Below are positions 51,950-64,000 of a stretch of DNA of 64,000 nucleotides, in pieces; within the stretch, counting starts at the first letter, position 1; each line of letters opens with the position of its first letter. The stretch comes from Cliona cf. orientalis. Its lineage: Eukaryota > Porifera > Demospongiae > Clionaida > Clionaidae. The translations under genes were made by a program, and so were the position numbers. Where the stretch lies: positions 14,074,923 to 14,138,922 of the forward strand of contig OZ005689.1 in NCBI GenBank assembly GCA_963930775.1, given 5' to 3'. Below the pieces are notes generated by a model. That model ran no database searches and was not told the DNA's origin. It saw only the letters and a list, made by a program, of their open reading frames with translations.

Positions 51950-53736
51950 TTATTTTTTGAAGGCCCAGTGATTTCCAGGAAACGCTTCGGGTTTGCCACG
52001 GTCTGACACCCCTTTATTGATTCGTGGTCTTGTTTGCATTTCAGACTTCTTACTTTTCTTTTTTGAACCTTTTTCATCCAGACGATGAAAAAATGATGTT
52101 ACACTTTCGGCCTGCCACCAAAGATCAGATACGTATAGAACATGTCTTTAACTTCCATCTAAGTTTTCTTCCACTGCACTTTCCTCACTCGACATGAAGT
52201 CAAGCGTCAGAACATCTTTCCACTTTTCCTTGTTCTCATCTTTGACAGAAGATGTCTTAGCCAATGTAGCAAGGCGATCATCACGTTTCTACAATAAAGG
52301 AGGACACAATATTATTATATTATTATAGTACACAATGTAATAGCTATTCATCATACACATGCACACATACATATACACGTCATGACATTGTACATACTCT
52401 CACGTCCACACACATCAGGGGCTCTTAATTGTGAGGGATTCCACTGTTATTGAAAATCATGTTTCATTAGAATGGAGGGGTGGCTGTATATGCACATAAT
52501 GTCATATGTACATGTATCTTATCACCTTATGGCTAAGTATGTGAACATAATTAGACCACAAAAATCAAGATAACACTGACATATTACCACCTCCCCTCCC
52601 TTGTGTTCTGAGGACAAAGGCTTGTGTACATGCATGCATGTCCTAGCTGAGAATGAAGCTAGTAAAAATCACCAATAAGGACACATGTAAACGTGTATAT
52701 ATGAATCAACATACTCGTGTTAAACGATTCCGTTTTCTTTGCTTGACAACCTTTTCATCATACTTTCCTCGCGACTTAAGAGATTCTTCTTCAACTTTGG
52801 TTTGAAAAAAACGTTTTCCAGCTTCTGCAAAGCAAAATTATACTAAATGCAGATTGAGGTAAATTACAAGAGTACTGACCTCTAATTTGGAATGTTGGCA
52901 CAGATGAATCAATACCTTTAACTTCCTTTACCACTCGATCTACAATGCCTTGATTATGTTTGTCGAGGTAACGCTTTCTATATTAATGAAATACATGGGT
53001 AAATTTTAATGGTACGATGTGTACCAGCACTCACTTGACATCAAATCCTTCAACTTTGTCCTCCTCTTGTAGGCTTTTGTACACATCTCTAAATTCTTGC
53101 TGCATGTATAGGTTTTTTTAAACAGGAATGAGGTTCTATTTCAAGAGCCATTCTTACCCTAACTTTATTGGGTACTCTTCTTTTTTTCTTGGTTGAATCA
53201 GCAGAAGAACTACTGACAACACCATCCTCTTCAATGACTTCTAATCTCTTTTCAACAGACTGGAGTCGCGATGATACACCACTTAGCTCTGTATTGGTCT
53301 TCTTTACTTCCTCCAAAAGTTGAGCTAGTGCTTGATCAATTCCAGTACGATTGTCAGCATTTGTCACGACAGCTTTTGGATCTGGTGGTGGCGGCTGGAT
53401 TGGCATAGATTTGGACTGCTTTTTGGGAGGTGCATCCGATTCAGAGTCCGTGGAACCCTCTTCTGAATCATTCCCTCCAAACTGCAATCGCCGAGCCACA
53501 TGACCATTACGCTTCTTATGCCCCTGAGATGGTGTAGGATCATCTCTCTGAATTTCTGGACTTGTCATGATGGCACTGCTATCACTGTCATGACCTGCAC
53601 TCTGCTTAGCACCCCATCCTTGTTTAGCTAGCTCGAGTGATAACTGCGTCATTCGAGAACTCGCGCTCATTGCCGGTCGCTGACCATCATCAGAGAAGTA
53701 CAGCCAGAGATCGAACTTGGATGCTTTTGGCGCCAA
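51950..53736 (-). CDS. Accessory protein gene of the CACTA element
   Basis: Five-exon model: 53158-53736, 53035-53099, 52880-52977, 52715-52824, 51950-52288; all junctions are in phase. The first exon (193 aa) is low-complexity and acidic/basic with a Pro run and a helical stretch (LAQLLEEVKKTNTELSGVSS) suited to a coiled coil. Later exons are Lys/Arg-rich. A TAA at 52148-52150 interrupts the last exon, but the same frame stays open for 65 more codons (SFFHRLDEKGSKKK, RPRINKGVSD, FPGNHWAFKK), which look like the conserved end. The protein may therefore be cut short here. By position it parallels the second protein of plant EnSpm, which binds subterminal repeats; the function is inferred. Confidence 0.65.
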
Positions 53737-53800
53737 AAAGTAGCTACCGATGTTTCTATTTAAAGAGCATTTGTTTGGTGCTATTTAATTGGAATTCATT

Positions 53801-56789
53801 ATGTTGCGTTCTCTGAAGTATAAAGTGTGCCCACACTGCAGCCGTTCTTTGAACGTCAAGACCTTCAAAGAGCATAAGAGACTTTTCTTTTCCGAGGAAT
53901 CCTCCACTTGGATAGTAGAGACTCATGATACTGACACTGACAGCAGTGACATCAGCATTGAACCAGGAGACTCTGAAATAGAAGAAGGCTTATATGACGA
54001 TATGATGACTCATGAACAGCCCAGCAGTAGCGACATGGATATGGATGTGTTTCCAGAAGCTTCAGACTCTAGTAAGGTACCGCAACCCTCAGCAATATCA
54101 TCTTCAGATTCGAGTCAGCCTCATTCAGACACGGGTAAGTGGTCCTAGCAATAAGTATGGCATAATAGTTTTTAAACGGTGGCAATTGGCCATAGCCAAG
54201 CTAGTCAGTTTGATGTCTACTTGCCTCATATCATGATTTAAAGAGGATGATAACCAATCCCATCATTTTAAACGCCTTAAATTTATTGTATGTCACTATG
54301 TGTAACTACTTATATATTTGTTTACTAGTGGAGTATTGGATGGAAAGTGATAAAGAAGTGGACAAGGATTTGTGCGAACCTCCTACTTTTCAACAAAGTT
54401 TAGAAAGTCCACAAAAGTCCAGTCACGAACCAATTGTTTGGTGGATTGTGACGTTCATATGTTTAATACGTACCCTTCACAAGCTACCTGACAGAGCTGT
54501 GTCCTGGTTGATTAAATTTTTGTGTGTCTTACTGCGATTTCTTGGACGAAGGTGTGAACGAGTAGCCCAGATAGCTGCAAGTCTGCCTCAATCATTGTAT
54601 CTACTGGGTCAATACACAACAGAACAATCTGCAGTTATTCCTAACATCATGCACTATGTCGTATGCCCCGAGTGTCACTCCCTATACCACTACCCAGATT
54701 GTGTTGAAAAGGTTGGCACTTCTGTGAATTCAAAGCTTTGTTCAAAAGTTACCTTTAATCGACGTTGTAATGCCCCATTATTGAAGCAAGTTGTAACATC
54801 AAGTGGCTCAAAAAAGCTGTATCCATTCAAAACATACAATTACTACAGTGTTACAGAGGGATTAAAAAAGCTGCTACTACGTCCAGGAATTTCGGAATTG
54901 ATTACAAAGTATAGTAAAGGTGCCCGATCACCAAAAATTAGTGACATAACTGATGGAAGAATCTGGAGAGAATTTTGATCTAGTGATGGGAAACTGTATT
55001 TCAACAATCCTGATAACTATGGATTAATGTTAAACTGTGATTGGTTTCAACCTTTTAAGCACTTTACATACTCTGTAGGTGTGGTATACTTTGTGCTATT
55101 GAATCTACCAAGGGCAATACGGTTTAAACGTGAGAATGTGATACTGGCAGCAGTAATTCCTGGACCAGATGAGCCTCACTTGACAATCAACTCATATTTA
55201 GATCCAATTGTAAGTGATCTAAAAAAATTATGGAATGGAATCGAAATCGAAGGAAAAATTATTCATGGAGCTCTAATAGCTGTAGGGTGTGATTTACCTG
55301 CAGCTCGAAAAATTGCTGGGTTTCTGAGTTATAGTGCTAACAAAGGATGTTCAAGATGCTATTGTGAGTTTTCACTTGGCTTTGGGAACAACGACTACTC
55401 TGGCTTTGACCGAAGCTTATGGACCCCTCGAACTAATGAACAACATCGACAGAATGTTGATAAACTACTAACAATTCATATTAAAACAAACAGGGAGAAA
55501 AAGGAATCTGAATTTGGCTGCCGTTATTCATCACTATTGAAGCTCAGCTATTTTAATCCTATAACAATGGTATTGATAGACCCCATGCATAACCTTTTTC
55601 TTGGGACTGCCAAGCACATGATTCATAATGTTTATATCAAGCACGGTTTTCTTGATAAGCAAGCAATTGATCGAATACATAAACGAATAGAAAAAGTGGT
55701 CCTACCATCAAACCTTGGACGAATGCCCACCCAGATTGATTCAAGAGCCACATACACAGCAGAGCAGTGGAAAAACTGGACTATATACTTTTCAATCTTT
55801 TGTTTTCATGATTTGCTCTCCAAGCCTCAGATAGAATGCTGGAGACATTTTGTTTTAGCTTGTCGATATCTCTGCAAAAAGACACTGACTGAAACTGACA
55901 TCACAATAGCCGATTCACTACTCCTTCGCTTTTGCTCTCGTACAGAACAACTCTTTGGATCAAATGTTATTACACCCAATATGCACATGCATGGACATCT
56001 ATCAGAGTGTGTTCGAGACTATGGACCCCTTCATGCTTTCTGGCTTTTTTCATTTGAACGTTATAATGGTCTTCTTGGAGCCCAACCCAATAACAACCGA
56101 TCTATTGAAATGCAACTTATGAAGAGATTTATTGATGACAACGAACATTTGGAATTGCTAAGAATGTTGATCATGTTGATGTATTTTATGATGCTGTTGC
56201 GGGACATGCTCAAGAATTCTATTCTGTGGTTGGTGATAATGACCACTTAGAAGTTCCTGCTTGTGTATTAGCTCCCAAGTCGACTCTTGGTCAATTGGCT
56301 GTCGAAGAGGTCGATGCTCTACGACTGGCATACTCCAAAATGTATACCAATATATCTTGGAACGATTGTAACATTTTGACTACGTTTAAGAAGTTTTCTC
56401 ACATGTCATGGCATGGTAAACAAATTACATCAATTTCCTATAAGGGATCACACCATGTCCCCTATGTGTATGCTAATTACAATTATGAAGATGAAGAATG
56501 TCTAGATCTTCGTCCAGCCAAAGTTCTGTACTACATTCAACACTACATAGTGATAGACTGTCCCGGACCTTCACAGCCATGTATATTCGCTGTTGTCTAC
56601 TGGCCACAAATCCACCCTGCCCAAACGAAAATAGGAAAACCTGTTGAAATCTGGTGTAAAGATTTGTATGAAAATGACATTAATAAGAGATTTTTACCGG
56701 TGAACAGAATACACAGCCGCCTTGCAATAGCATATGATACAATATCCTTGGAAGAAGTTTTGGTCACAATTCCATTGATAGAAGATTAA
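53801..56789 (+). pseudogene. TNP2-like transposase (Transposase_21 type), damaged
   Basis: Exon 1 53801-54134, intron to 54328, exon 2 54329-56789; phase 1 junction. The start is the ATG at 53801. The N-terminus has a Cys2-His motif (CPHCSRSLNVKTFKEH) and an acidic Ser-rich linker. The catalytic region has SCRYC-like GCSRCYCEF, and DPMHNLFLGTAKHM, the hallmark Asp-Met-His block of this family, then HMHGHLSECVRDYG and FWLFSFERYNGLLG. Lesions: a TGA at 54976-54978 in otherwise open frame, and a one-base shift near 56155, after which VDVFYDAVAGHAQEFY continues to a stop at 56787-56789. It moves the element by cut-and-paste when intact. Confidence 0.88.
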
Positions 56790-56989
56790 TCCATCATTAT
56801 TGTCATGAACATTAATGTATATAATAATATTATTATACTGCCATAAATAACTCAAAAAAATATTATTAGCTATATATACTCTGATCATTCCTATGTCTGG
56901 AATTCTGTCAGGAACTATAGTGTTTCCTGCAAACAAAACATGCACACAAAGATGACATTTCCAGTGAGCAGGAAAGTAAATGGGTAATG

Positions 56990-57300
56990 TGATATTTCCT
57001 AATTACAAAAGATAGTGTTTCAGATCCTCAGGAAATCTAACATGAATATTTGATAATTCCTAGTACAAAATATGACAAGATACATAATGTTTCCGACATT
57101 CAGGAAATCTAACAGGAATATTTGATAATTCCTAGTACAAAATATGACACGATACATAATATTTCCAACATTCAGGAAATCTAACATGAATATTTGATAA
57201 TTCCTGTTACAAAATATGACACAATACATGATATTTCCAATATCAAGGAAATTGTTTAGGAATACTGACATTTCCTTTCATGAATTTAGATAAGAATTGT
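56990..57300. repeat. Right subterminal repeats of the CACTA element
   Basis: Four units, period ~79 bases: CAGGAAATCTAACATGAATA, TTTGATAATTCCTAG, ACAAAATATGAC, GATACATAATATTTCC. Less like the left set in sequence but similarly placed. Confidence 0.85.
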
Positions 57301-57610
57301 CTTGCACGTGTTTCCTAGATGATTCCTATGTGGGATACATCAAGGAAACTACACCTTTTTTCCAGTGATATAAGCTGACCATAACTCTAAGTACTGATTC
57401 CCCTTTAGCAGTACAGTGCATGCAGCACTCGATGCAATTGGAACCTGCATGCCCGTGCTTAAAAATAATTAACTCAGCTATGATCATGACTACGTAATCT
57501 TGTTGCAGCATTTACACAGAATTTCAGTACATATTATTATACTTCTGAATGTAGTAACTGTTGATAATGGCAGAATTCCTTCCATAGTGTAGCCAGTGGG
57601 ACAGAACTCT

Positions 57611-57760
57611 AAAGCCTCGTTCCCATGCTTCCCCTCTCCTTATCTCACTAATAATTTTGTGTGCATGAATTATTGCCTCATGCATAAAATATTCAGTGCA
57701 AACATGCAATGTCATGACAACAAAGTTAGAAAAGGAGAGAGGAGCCTGGAAACGAGGCTA
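57611..57760. mobile_element. 150-bp MITE, AAGCCTCGTTCCCA ends
   Basis: Ends AAGCCTCGTTCCCATG and the inverse of TAGCCTCGTTTCCAGG; the flanks CAGAACTCT and CAGAATTAA share only their first five bases. It is an old member of the TAGCCTCGT family. Confidence 0.6.
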
Positions 57761-58416
57761 CAGAATTAATTTTAGTGACGCCAGTAGTCTCGATAATCAG
57801 AAGAGTAATTATTCAATACTGCTTTAACATCTACTTCTAACAGAATTCTTTCCATAATAATGTGAATTTCCTGCACATTAGTTGTATAATCATGCATACA
57901 TTATTAGTGGGAGAATTCACTAAGAGTAATGTAAAAAAGCAGCTATTCAATTAACATTTCTAGCTCAAGAGGCAATGATCATAATTAATTTTTATTTAAT
58001 ATTGTGGAATAATGAGTCAGACGTGACCCTCACGACAATCTGAATTTTTTGGGTGATCATGTTATAACTGAATAGTGGTAGCAAATAAGAATGGTTTGTC
58101 TTAATATAATAGATATCAGACAATTCTTGTGGATTACTTTTATTGTAATTTATCATGTTTTGTATGTTATGCAAGTTGATATAAGGGTTTGCATTGATTT
58201 AAGACTTCAGCTGGGAATACTCTAGAACAGGGATATGCAAAGAGGTATTATATAAGAGCAGCTATCATTAGGATTGATAAAGGATTTCTAAAAGGTGTCT
58301 TTTAATTGGTTTCTGATTGCTACAGAAGATAGAGTTAGATCAATGGGTGGTAGAGAATTCTAGAGATGAGGAAATCTATTGAAGTAGAATTGTTTAATAT
58401 CACTTAGGCTATTAGA

Positions 58417-58508
58417 ATTACGCCACCATTGTTTAATAATGCATAACCGCACCACTGGCAGTGGTACGGTTATGCGTTATTAAATAATAGTGGCAATTAG
58501 GAATTCTG
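58417..58508. mobile_element. Hairpin MITE
   Basis: TTTAATAATGCATAACCGCA and CCACTG are mirrored by CAGTGG and TACGGTTATGCGTTATTAAA; outer AATTACGCCAC faces GTGGCAATT. Shorter copies of GCACCACTGG follow at 58532 and 58577. Confidence 0.65.
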
Positions 58509-60112
58509 TTGCCATGGATTGTTCACACCTGCACCACTGGCAAGGAATGACGCTGCACAGGTTGTTCAACTAAGCTGCACCACTGGAAAGGAATTGTATC
58601 AAGGAGCATGAAGTTCTATATTACCAGGTTGCACACCTGGCAAATATTAATTTTTGTTAGTTTCAAGGTGTTAATAATTATTAAGGATTACTTAATTATT
58701 ATTGATTATTGATTACTAAGGCGTTGGAATGCTTGATCTGTTCCCTGATGATGGCAATGGGAGGATAGGTACATAGCTATGTATATCGTCATGTTGATGG
58801 TTGATGAACAGATTGACTCCACTGTTGGAAAAAAACCTATTAAGAGTAAGGAGCTCTCTTTCTCCAGCATTAATTAATTTTCTTCTCTCTAGCTCTCTCA
58901 TAATATTATATCAGTACTAAATAATATCACAGCAGCTATATTGCAGGAGATATTGTGTGTGTCACATATCATTGAATAAAATTAATGTGCATTGTTCTTC
59001 AAGGCTTATTTTAAATAGTACTAGTATGTATAATAATATACTTGCAGTTCACAGCTATAGCTAGACCGAAGCCAAATATTTGTGAAGAATAGTAGGCAGC
59101 TTCTTGAAGAAGTTGAATAATGGGCTTTTCAATTGCTCAAGGAAGATGTAGAGCACATGCACATTGTGTGCTTAAAGAAAACTTTGTGTCATGTGACATA
59201 AGTCTGTGGTCAAATGGAGGAAGCACTTGAGCAGACAGCTCAGATAACTTGTCATCAATAATTTTTGGAAGTGCTGAAAGTTTCTTTAGCCTCAGAACTT
59301 ACTGGCAATAAAGAGAAAATTTGGTACCGAAAATTTACATGTAATCCAGCACTTAATTATTGGCCAAAATGTACATGACATTGTATATTCTGGTCATAAT
59401 ATATTATTCATGTTTCATTTGCATTTTTTAAGAATAATCGGTGAACTTCTCTTGAATAATGGGGTAGATAAGTGAAGAATAATTATTTGAATAATGGGTA
59501 AATTTATTAAATTTCGGCCCAGGCCTATTGATAGCAGATCCAGATCTAGAAAGCAATCTATCACACAAATACCAGCATGGTCCAGAAGTGTATGCACCAT
59601 GATGTTCAAAATATTTATATATTATACTGAGTCCGTTTCTGACAGTAATAGCGTCACTGAACAAATAAGTTCTATTAAAGGAGCATATCCCGTTTAGTTT
59701 TTACTCATACAGACATAATTAATACACTTCTACACAATGTTATATAGTCCATCGTTGTATTGGTAACATGCATCTTTAGTGTCAGATGCATGTACCATAA
59801 TAATGGGCTCAGAAGCAAAGTTGGGCTAATCTCCGACTATAAATAATATTACAATGTATGGAGAATTGTCTAAACATCTCAAAAATCTAAAATTGTAGCT
59901 ACTTGACCACATTGTCCAAAATTTTCTATAGCTCACAAAAATTAACACTTCATGATTTGGGTGGCTAAGTAGACGTCAACATCTTTAGGTTAGCTAGCCC
60001 ACTTTGCTTCTGAGCCCTTCATTATTAAATTTTATTATTAGGGATGGGTGTTACCTGAGTGCACGTGGTTTTTGGTGAATTACATACAAACTATATAATA
60101 GCTAATGATTAT

Positions 60113-60832
60113 TACCCCGCGTGCGCGCATGCGCAGCAGGGGGTAAAGCATCGGTTTGTCTGTCGTCTGTTGTCTGTTGTCTGTCCGCACAAAAATCGGC
60201 AAATCTCAACATTTAGGCAAAAGTAGGATCAATAAATGGGACAAAATGATGTAAGACAGCGAAAAAACACCTTCTGTCTCATTCTTAACACTAGGCAATA
60301 CCCAGGGAAGCTACAAATCGTGCGAGTATGTCGGACACGCCTACTTCGGACACGCCCACCTAGTACCTCCTAAAGTCTATTGCGCATGCTCGAGCTGCTC
60401 TCTATTTCCAGGGAGTATACTGCGCATGCTCGAGCGGCTCTACAGCATACTTCTTGCTCAAAATTTGTGATCGTGGACCTCAGAAGGGAACGACAAAGTT
60501 CATGAGTAGCAAGCAAGAGATTCAGGGAAGCTACAAATTGTGCGAGTATGTCGGACACGCCCACCTACTAGGGTAGTAGTACCTCATGAAGTCTATTGCG
60601 CATGCTCAAGCTGCTCTAGGGAGTCTACTGTGCATGCTCGAGCTGCTCTACAACATACTTCTAGCACAAAATTAATGTCATTTGTGATCATGGATCTCAG
60701 AAGGGAACGAAAAAGTTCATGAGTAGCAAGAGATTAAACTTCAAAGAATAGAGGTCCGAGTCTAGCTAACAAGAGGCATGGCCATGGGTGATATTGCAAT
60801 GGCACGCGGGGTATGTGCTCTATGAGCTCTAG
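60113..60832. repeat. Repeat block with a ~220-bp tandem duplication
   Basis: Units at 60302-60520 and 60521-60736 share GGGAAGCTACAAAT, GTGCGAGTATGTCGGACACG, GTCTATTGCGCATGCTC and TCAGAAGGGAACGA. The block begins TACCCCGCGTGCGCGC and ends GCGGGGTATGTGCTCTA, the latter also at 31326 and 42085 inverted, so it may be one element with CCCCGCG ends. Confidence 0.7.
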
Positions 60833-61377
60833 TTGTGAGTGCTTTTGGGGTATACGATATCGATAATATAGTAGGTATGCCGTGACAGTATGTTGAAAAT
60901 AGAAATTCAATCAAAAGGAATTTCTACATTATGACACTTAGTAAACCCATGTTTGTGTTAAGAATTTCTAATTTTAATAATATGCTCTAGCTAGTGTTAC
61001 ATGTCATTGAGTGGGTGTATAAGTACACAAACATTGTTAGAGATCATCTGTGGAAATATTTTCATTACATGCATTGTATTCTATTGTGCTTGCAATTGCT
61101 GTTGCTTTCTGTACATTGCTTGGAGTTACACTTAGTGTTTACCGCCAAGCCTTATTCCCAGCATAAGAATTCGAAGTAGTAATAATACAGCTATTACTTT
61201 TCAGCTGTGCAGCTATAATAATATATAGGAATAGGATCTTAGAATTAGGATAAGGCTATAAATATATAATTATTATAGTTCCATTATGTAATGTTCTGCT
61301 ATTTTCTGTCTCAAGGTATTACTATGATGTTCTAAAAGTGTGTTTATTTGTCCTGTGGTTTTATACACTTTAATTTA

Positions 61378-62477
61378 TTATATATCACTGTTGAGCTTGT
61401 GAACTTTAATTTCTGCCCTCAAAGTTTGGTAGCAGTAAACACCAAACAGCAGGAATAGGAAGCTCACGATCACTAGCACTAGAGAAACCAAGGCTAAAGT
61501 GATACTCAGTGCTATGATCTCCCTACCTGCAATAATCAAATTTCAGAGACAAAATATTTAATTATACACAATAAGAATTACTAGCTATTATAATCTGATT
61601 CAATACTTTGCTTGGCATCTGATTCCTTATTCTTCGTGATGGGTTCTGAAGCTTTATCCTCTGTTGTAGTAACATCAATATCAGAGTGTGGTGGACCTGA
61701 AGTAGTGATATGCCATAAACTTGGATTCAAATTAATTTGAATGTTGGTTGTGAATCGAAAAAGATAAACAGTCCACTCCCCAACTCCCCAATCATACTTG
61801 CTACGGCTACATCTTACATAATTAGTACTAATCAACTCTATATCAGAGCGTTGACAGACTATTATTCAAATCAGCATTTTCTCCTGTGAACAGAAAATTA
61901 TTATAAAGCTTACTCAATATAATAAGATGAATCTCCTGACTCATTTCCACAATAAAATCCAAATCTATAACTGTGCAGAATATTTCAGTATTGTTCAGTG
62001 CCAAACTTGCATTGATAACCATTGTGAGATTATAGTATTGTTGATTGATGTCTTCCAAGAAAATCACTCCCTGGTCCTCATATGCTTGCATTGCATCTGG
62101 ATAAGATGTGGTCATTGGGATCGCATTCAGCACCCAGTGTGCCTCCCTACCAACAGTGTTGCAGGTAAACATGACATTCTCTCCAATCATAGCATACTGT
62201 GTCCTTGGTTCCTCAAGGATCTCTGTGATCATGAGATAGATATAATACTATAGTAATGACATTAAATAATGTTTGTTAAATATATGATTTTAGTATTATA
62301 TCAGAAGACAATAATGATTAAAGTTATGTTTCCATAATATTATTGTAAAACACCTAACCATTTGCATTAACATTATAATAAAAGTATACACACATGATTA
62401 CTGATTAGCGTACCTGCATTTTGGGTGGATTCAAAATGTATGAAGATGAGAAGCAGGAGAAAAGTAGACAATTTCAT
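61378..62477 (-). CDS. Single-Ig type I membrane protein
   Basis: Four-exon model, 257 aa: 62414-62477, 61914-62222, 61607-61858, 61378-61526, all phase-1 junctions. Exon 1 is a signal peptide (MKLSTFLLLLIFIHFEST). Exon 2 is an Ig-like domain: Cys in NVMFTCNTVGREAHWVL, paired Cys in NNTEIFCTVIDL. Exon 3 has two more Cys (LICQRSD, YVRCSRS), a WTVYLF strand and an acidic Thr-rich stalk. Exon 4 is the membrane helix (IALSITLALVSLVLVIVSF and on) with a short tail (CYQTLRAEIKVHKLNSDI). The donor of exon 3 (GTATTG) is non-consensus beyond GT and is the weakest point. Phase-1 flanked Ig exons are usual in animals. Likely an adhesion or recognition protein; ligand unknown. Confidence 0.75.
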
Positions 62478-62617
62478 CCTCAAAACAGAAATGAAGCCGC
62501 AATTAATCTTTATTTGATCTCAAAATCTTACAGCTTGAGTTGGTTTATAGCTCAATGAGGAATGTCGTACAGATTTAATAATAAGTAGGGCCTGAATGTC
62601 ATGACAGTCGGGTGCTT

Positions 62618-62627
62618 CTTTATATAA
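62618..62627 (-). promoter_or_regulatory. TATA box of the Ig-protein gene
   Basis: TTATATAAAG on the minus strand, ~140 bases before the ATG at 62477. A near copy of this promoter block (ATATAAGCTTCCGTGTGATTA on plus) occurs at 63104. Confidence 0.5.
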
Positions 62628-62639
62628 GCTTCCGTGTGA

Positions 62640-63184
62640 TTATGTAATCTCTAATGTACTAGTATGTTACAGTATACATCAATCTCCCTGACAACTGGGG
62701 GAAGAAACGAGGGGACAAACGAGGACACGAACGCGGAAACGAAAGCAAAGAAGGAAAAGGTCGTCAGGAAATTTTTAAATTGTGGTATAGGTCGTCAACC
62801 CTATAAGTCCATTGTCATTACCAGGTATTGACTTGTCAGTATTGGCTTATGCATGCACTTGACCAATATATAGACTAAAACTAGTGGTGATGAAAATCAT
62901 CTGTGCGGGGCGAGCCTTCGCAAACTGAGTCACAAGATTTCTTTGAAAGCATGCATGCGTACATGGGGTTGGTACCCCAAAAGCTAGGCCTGAGAAGCTA
63001 CCATGACAGTCAAAGTATCACCGATTGCTAGTATAATAGCTATATAGTCCAATAATGTTGATCACCTAGTATAGGCTTGCTGTATTTTTAGGGGAGATTC
63101 TTCATATAAGCTTCCGTGTGATTACGTAATGCTTAAATATATTATAGTGCATATAGTGCCAGGGTGTATATATAATACATAGCG
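62640..63184. other. Upstream flank of the Ig gene
   Basis: Contains two GGTCGTCA motifs (62758, 62790) and the duplicated TATAAGCTTCCGTGTGATTA block. No gene seen. Confidence 0.5.
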
Positions 63185-63212
63185 GTGTTCTCATGTGTGA
63201 ATCAGTGCATGC

Positions 63213-63951
<739 letters not shown>

Positions 63952-64000
63952 TAATTAAAATTAATTAAAATTAATTAATTAAAAATTAAAGATGTGTATC

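Larger units (their letters stand above)
51429..57367. mobile_element. CACTA/EnSpm DNA transposon, complete ends
   Basis: The left end is CACTGGAAAAAAAGTGGG and the right end is the inverse of CACTGGAAAAAAGGTGTAG; both are flanked by ATA (51426-51428, 57368-57370), the 3-bp duplication of this superfamily. Length 5,939 bp. Inside are two divergent genes from a 64-bp shared promoter and subterminal repeats on both sides. The transposase carries an in-frame stop and a frameshift and the accessory gene an in-frame stop, so the copy is probably not autonomous now. Confidence 0.92.
57368..61377. other. Gene-free repeat region
   Basis: Four kilobases with no supportable gene. It holds a MITE at 57611, a hairpin at 58417, and a tandem duplication at 60302; the rest is AT-rich. 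Confidence 0.6.

Noticed and set aside
54976..54978. Selenocysteine TGA in the transposase
   Set aside because: No reason in this family, and a second lesion exists downstream; simple nonsense mutation is more likely.

Overview
The window is eukaryotic, AT-rich genomic DNA that looks like a demosponge chromosome; Amphimedon or a close relative is the best guess. The guess rests on four things: short (~70 nt) introns with GT..AG ends, a kinase/coiled-coil/Kelch fusion of a kind I associate with sponges, a plexin-type receptor ectodomain, and a very high density of small foldback and MITE-like elements. There are no operons, no rRNA genes and no CRISPR. All exon models below were built by hand from splice signals and reading-frame continuity; no alignment or expression data were available.

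Layout. 0-8 kb: duplicated non-coding sequence, a 2.2 kb TTAA-flanked element, and a TPMT-like methyltransferase with a frameshifted 3' end plus a 3' remnant of a second copy. 8.1-11.3 kb: a secreted, heavily N-glycosylatable homologue of the bacterial VioB/RebD-type ferritin-like enzymes, one frame broken by two single-base lesions. 13-16 kb: a foldback element and a small three-exon membrane protein on the minus strand. 17.3-33 kb: a plexin-like receptor on the minus strand (19 exons in my model, 1,347 aa, all phases agree) whose cytoplasmic part is only a short tail; three identical-phase 30-nt mini-exons precede the membrane exon. 33.5-34.1 kb: a near-perfect 625 bp palindromic element. 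36.2-41.2 kb: a 16-exon leishmanolysin (M8) metalloprotease with a minisatellite-encoded stalk and a GPI-signal-like tail. 42.7-45.4 kb: a kinase/coiled-coil/Kelch gene broken by a MITE and two frameshifts. 48-49.9 kb: a second TPMT pseudogene next to a truncated duplicate of the small membrane-protein gene. 51.4-57.4 kb: an essentially complete CACTA/EnSpm transposon with two divergent genes. 57.4-61.4 kb: repeats only. 61.4-62.5 kb: a single-Ig membrane protein on the minus strand. 63.2-63.9 kb: a 9/18-bp minisatellite.

The intact-looking host genes mostly encode secreted or cell-surface proteins (receptor, ectoprotease, Ig protein, small membrane protein, secreted VioB-like enzyme). They share no obvious pathway; the common theme is the cell exterior. 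The rest is shaped by segmental duplication and by several MITE families, one of which can be defined here by its TAG(C/T)(C/T)TCGT ends and 9-bp target duplications, supported by a related empty site inside the window.
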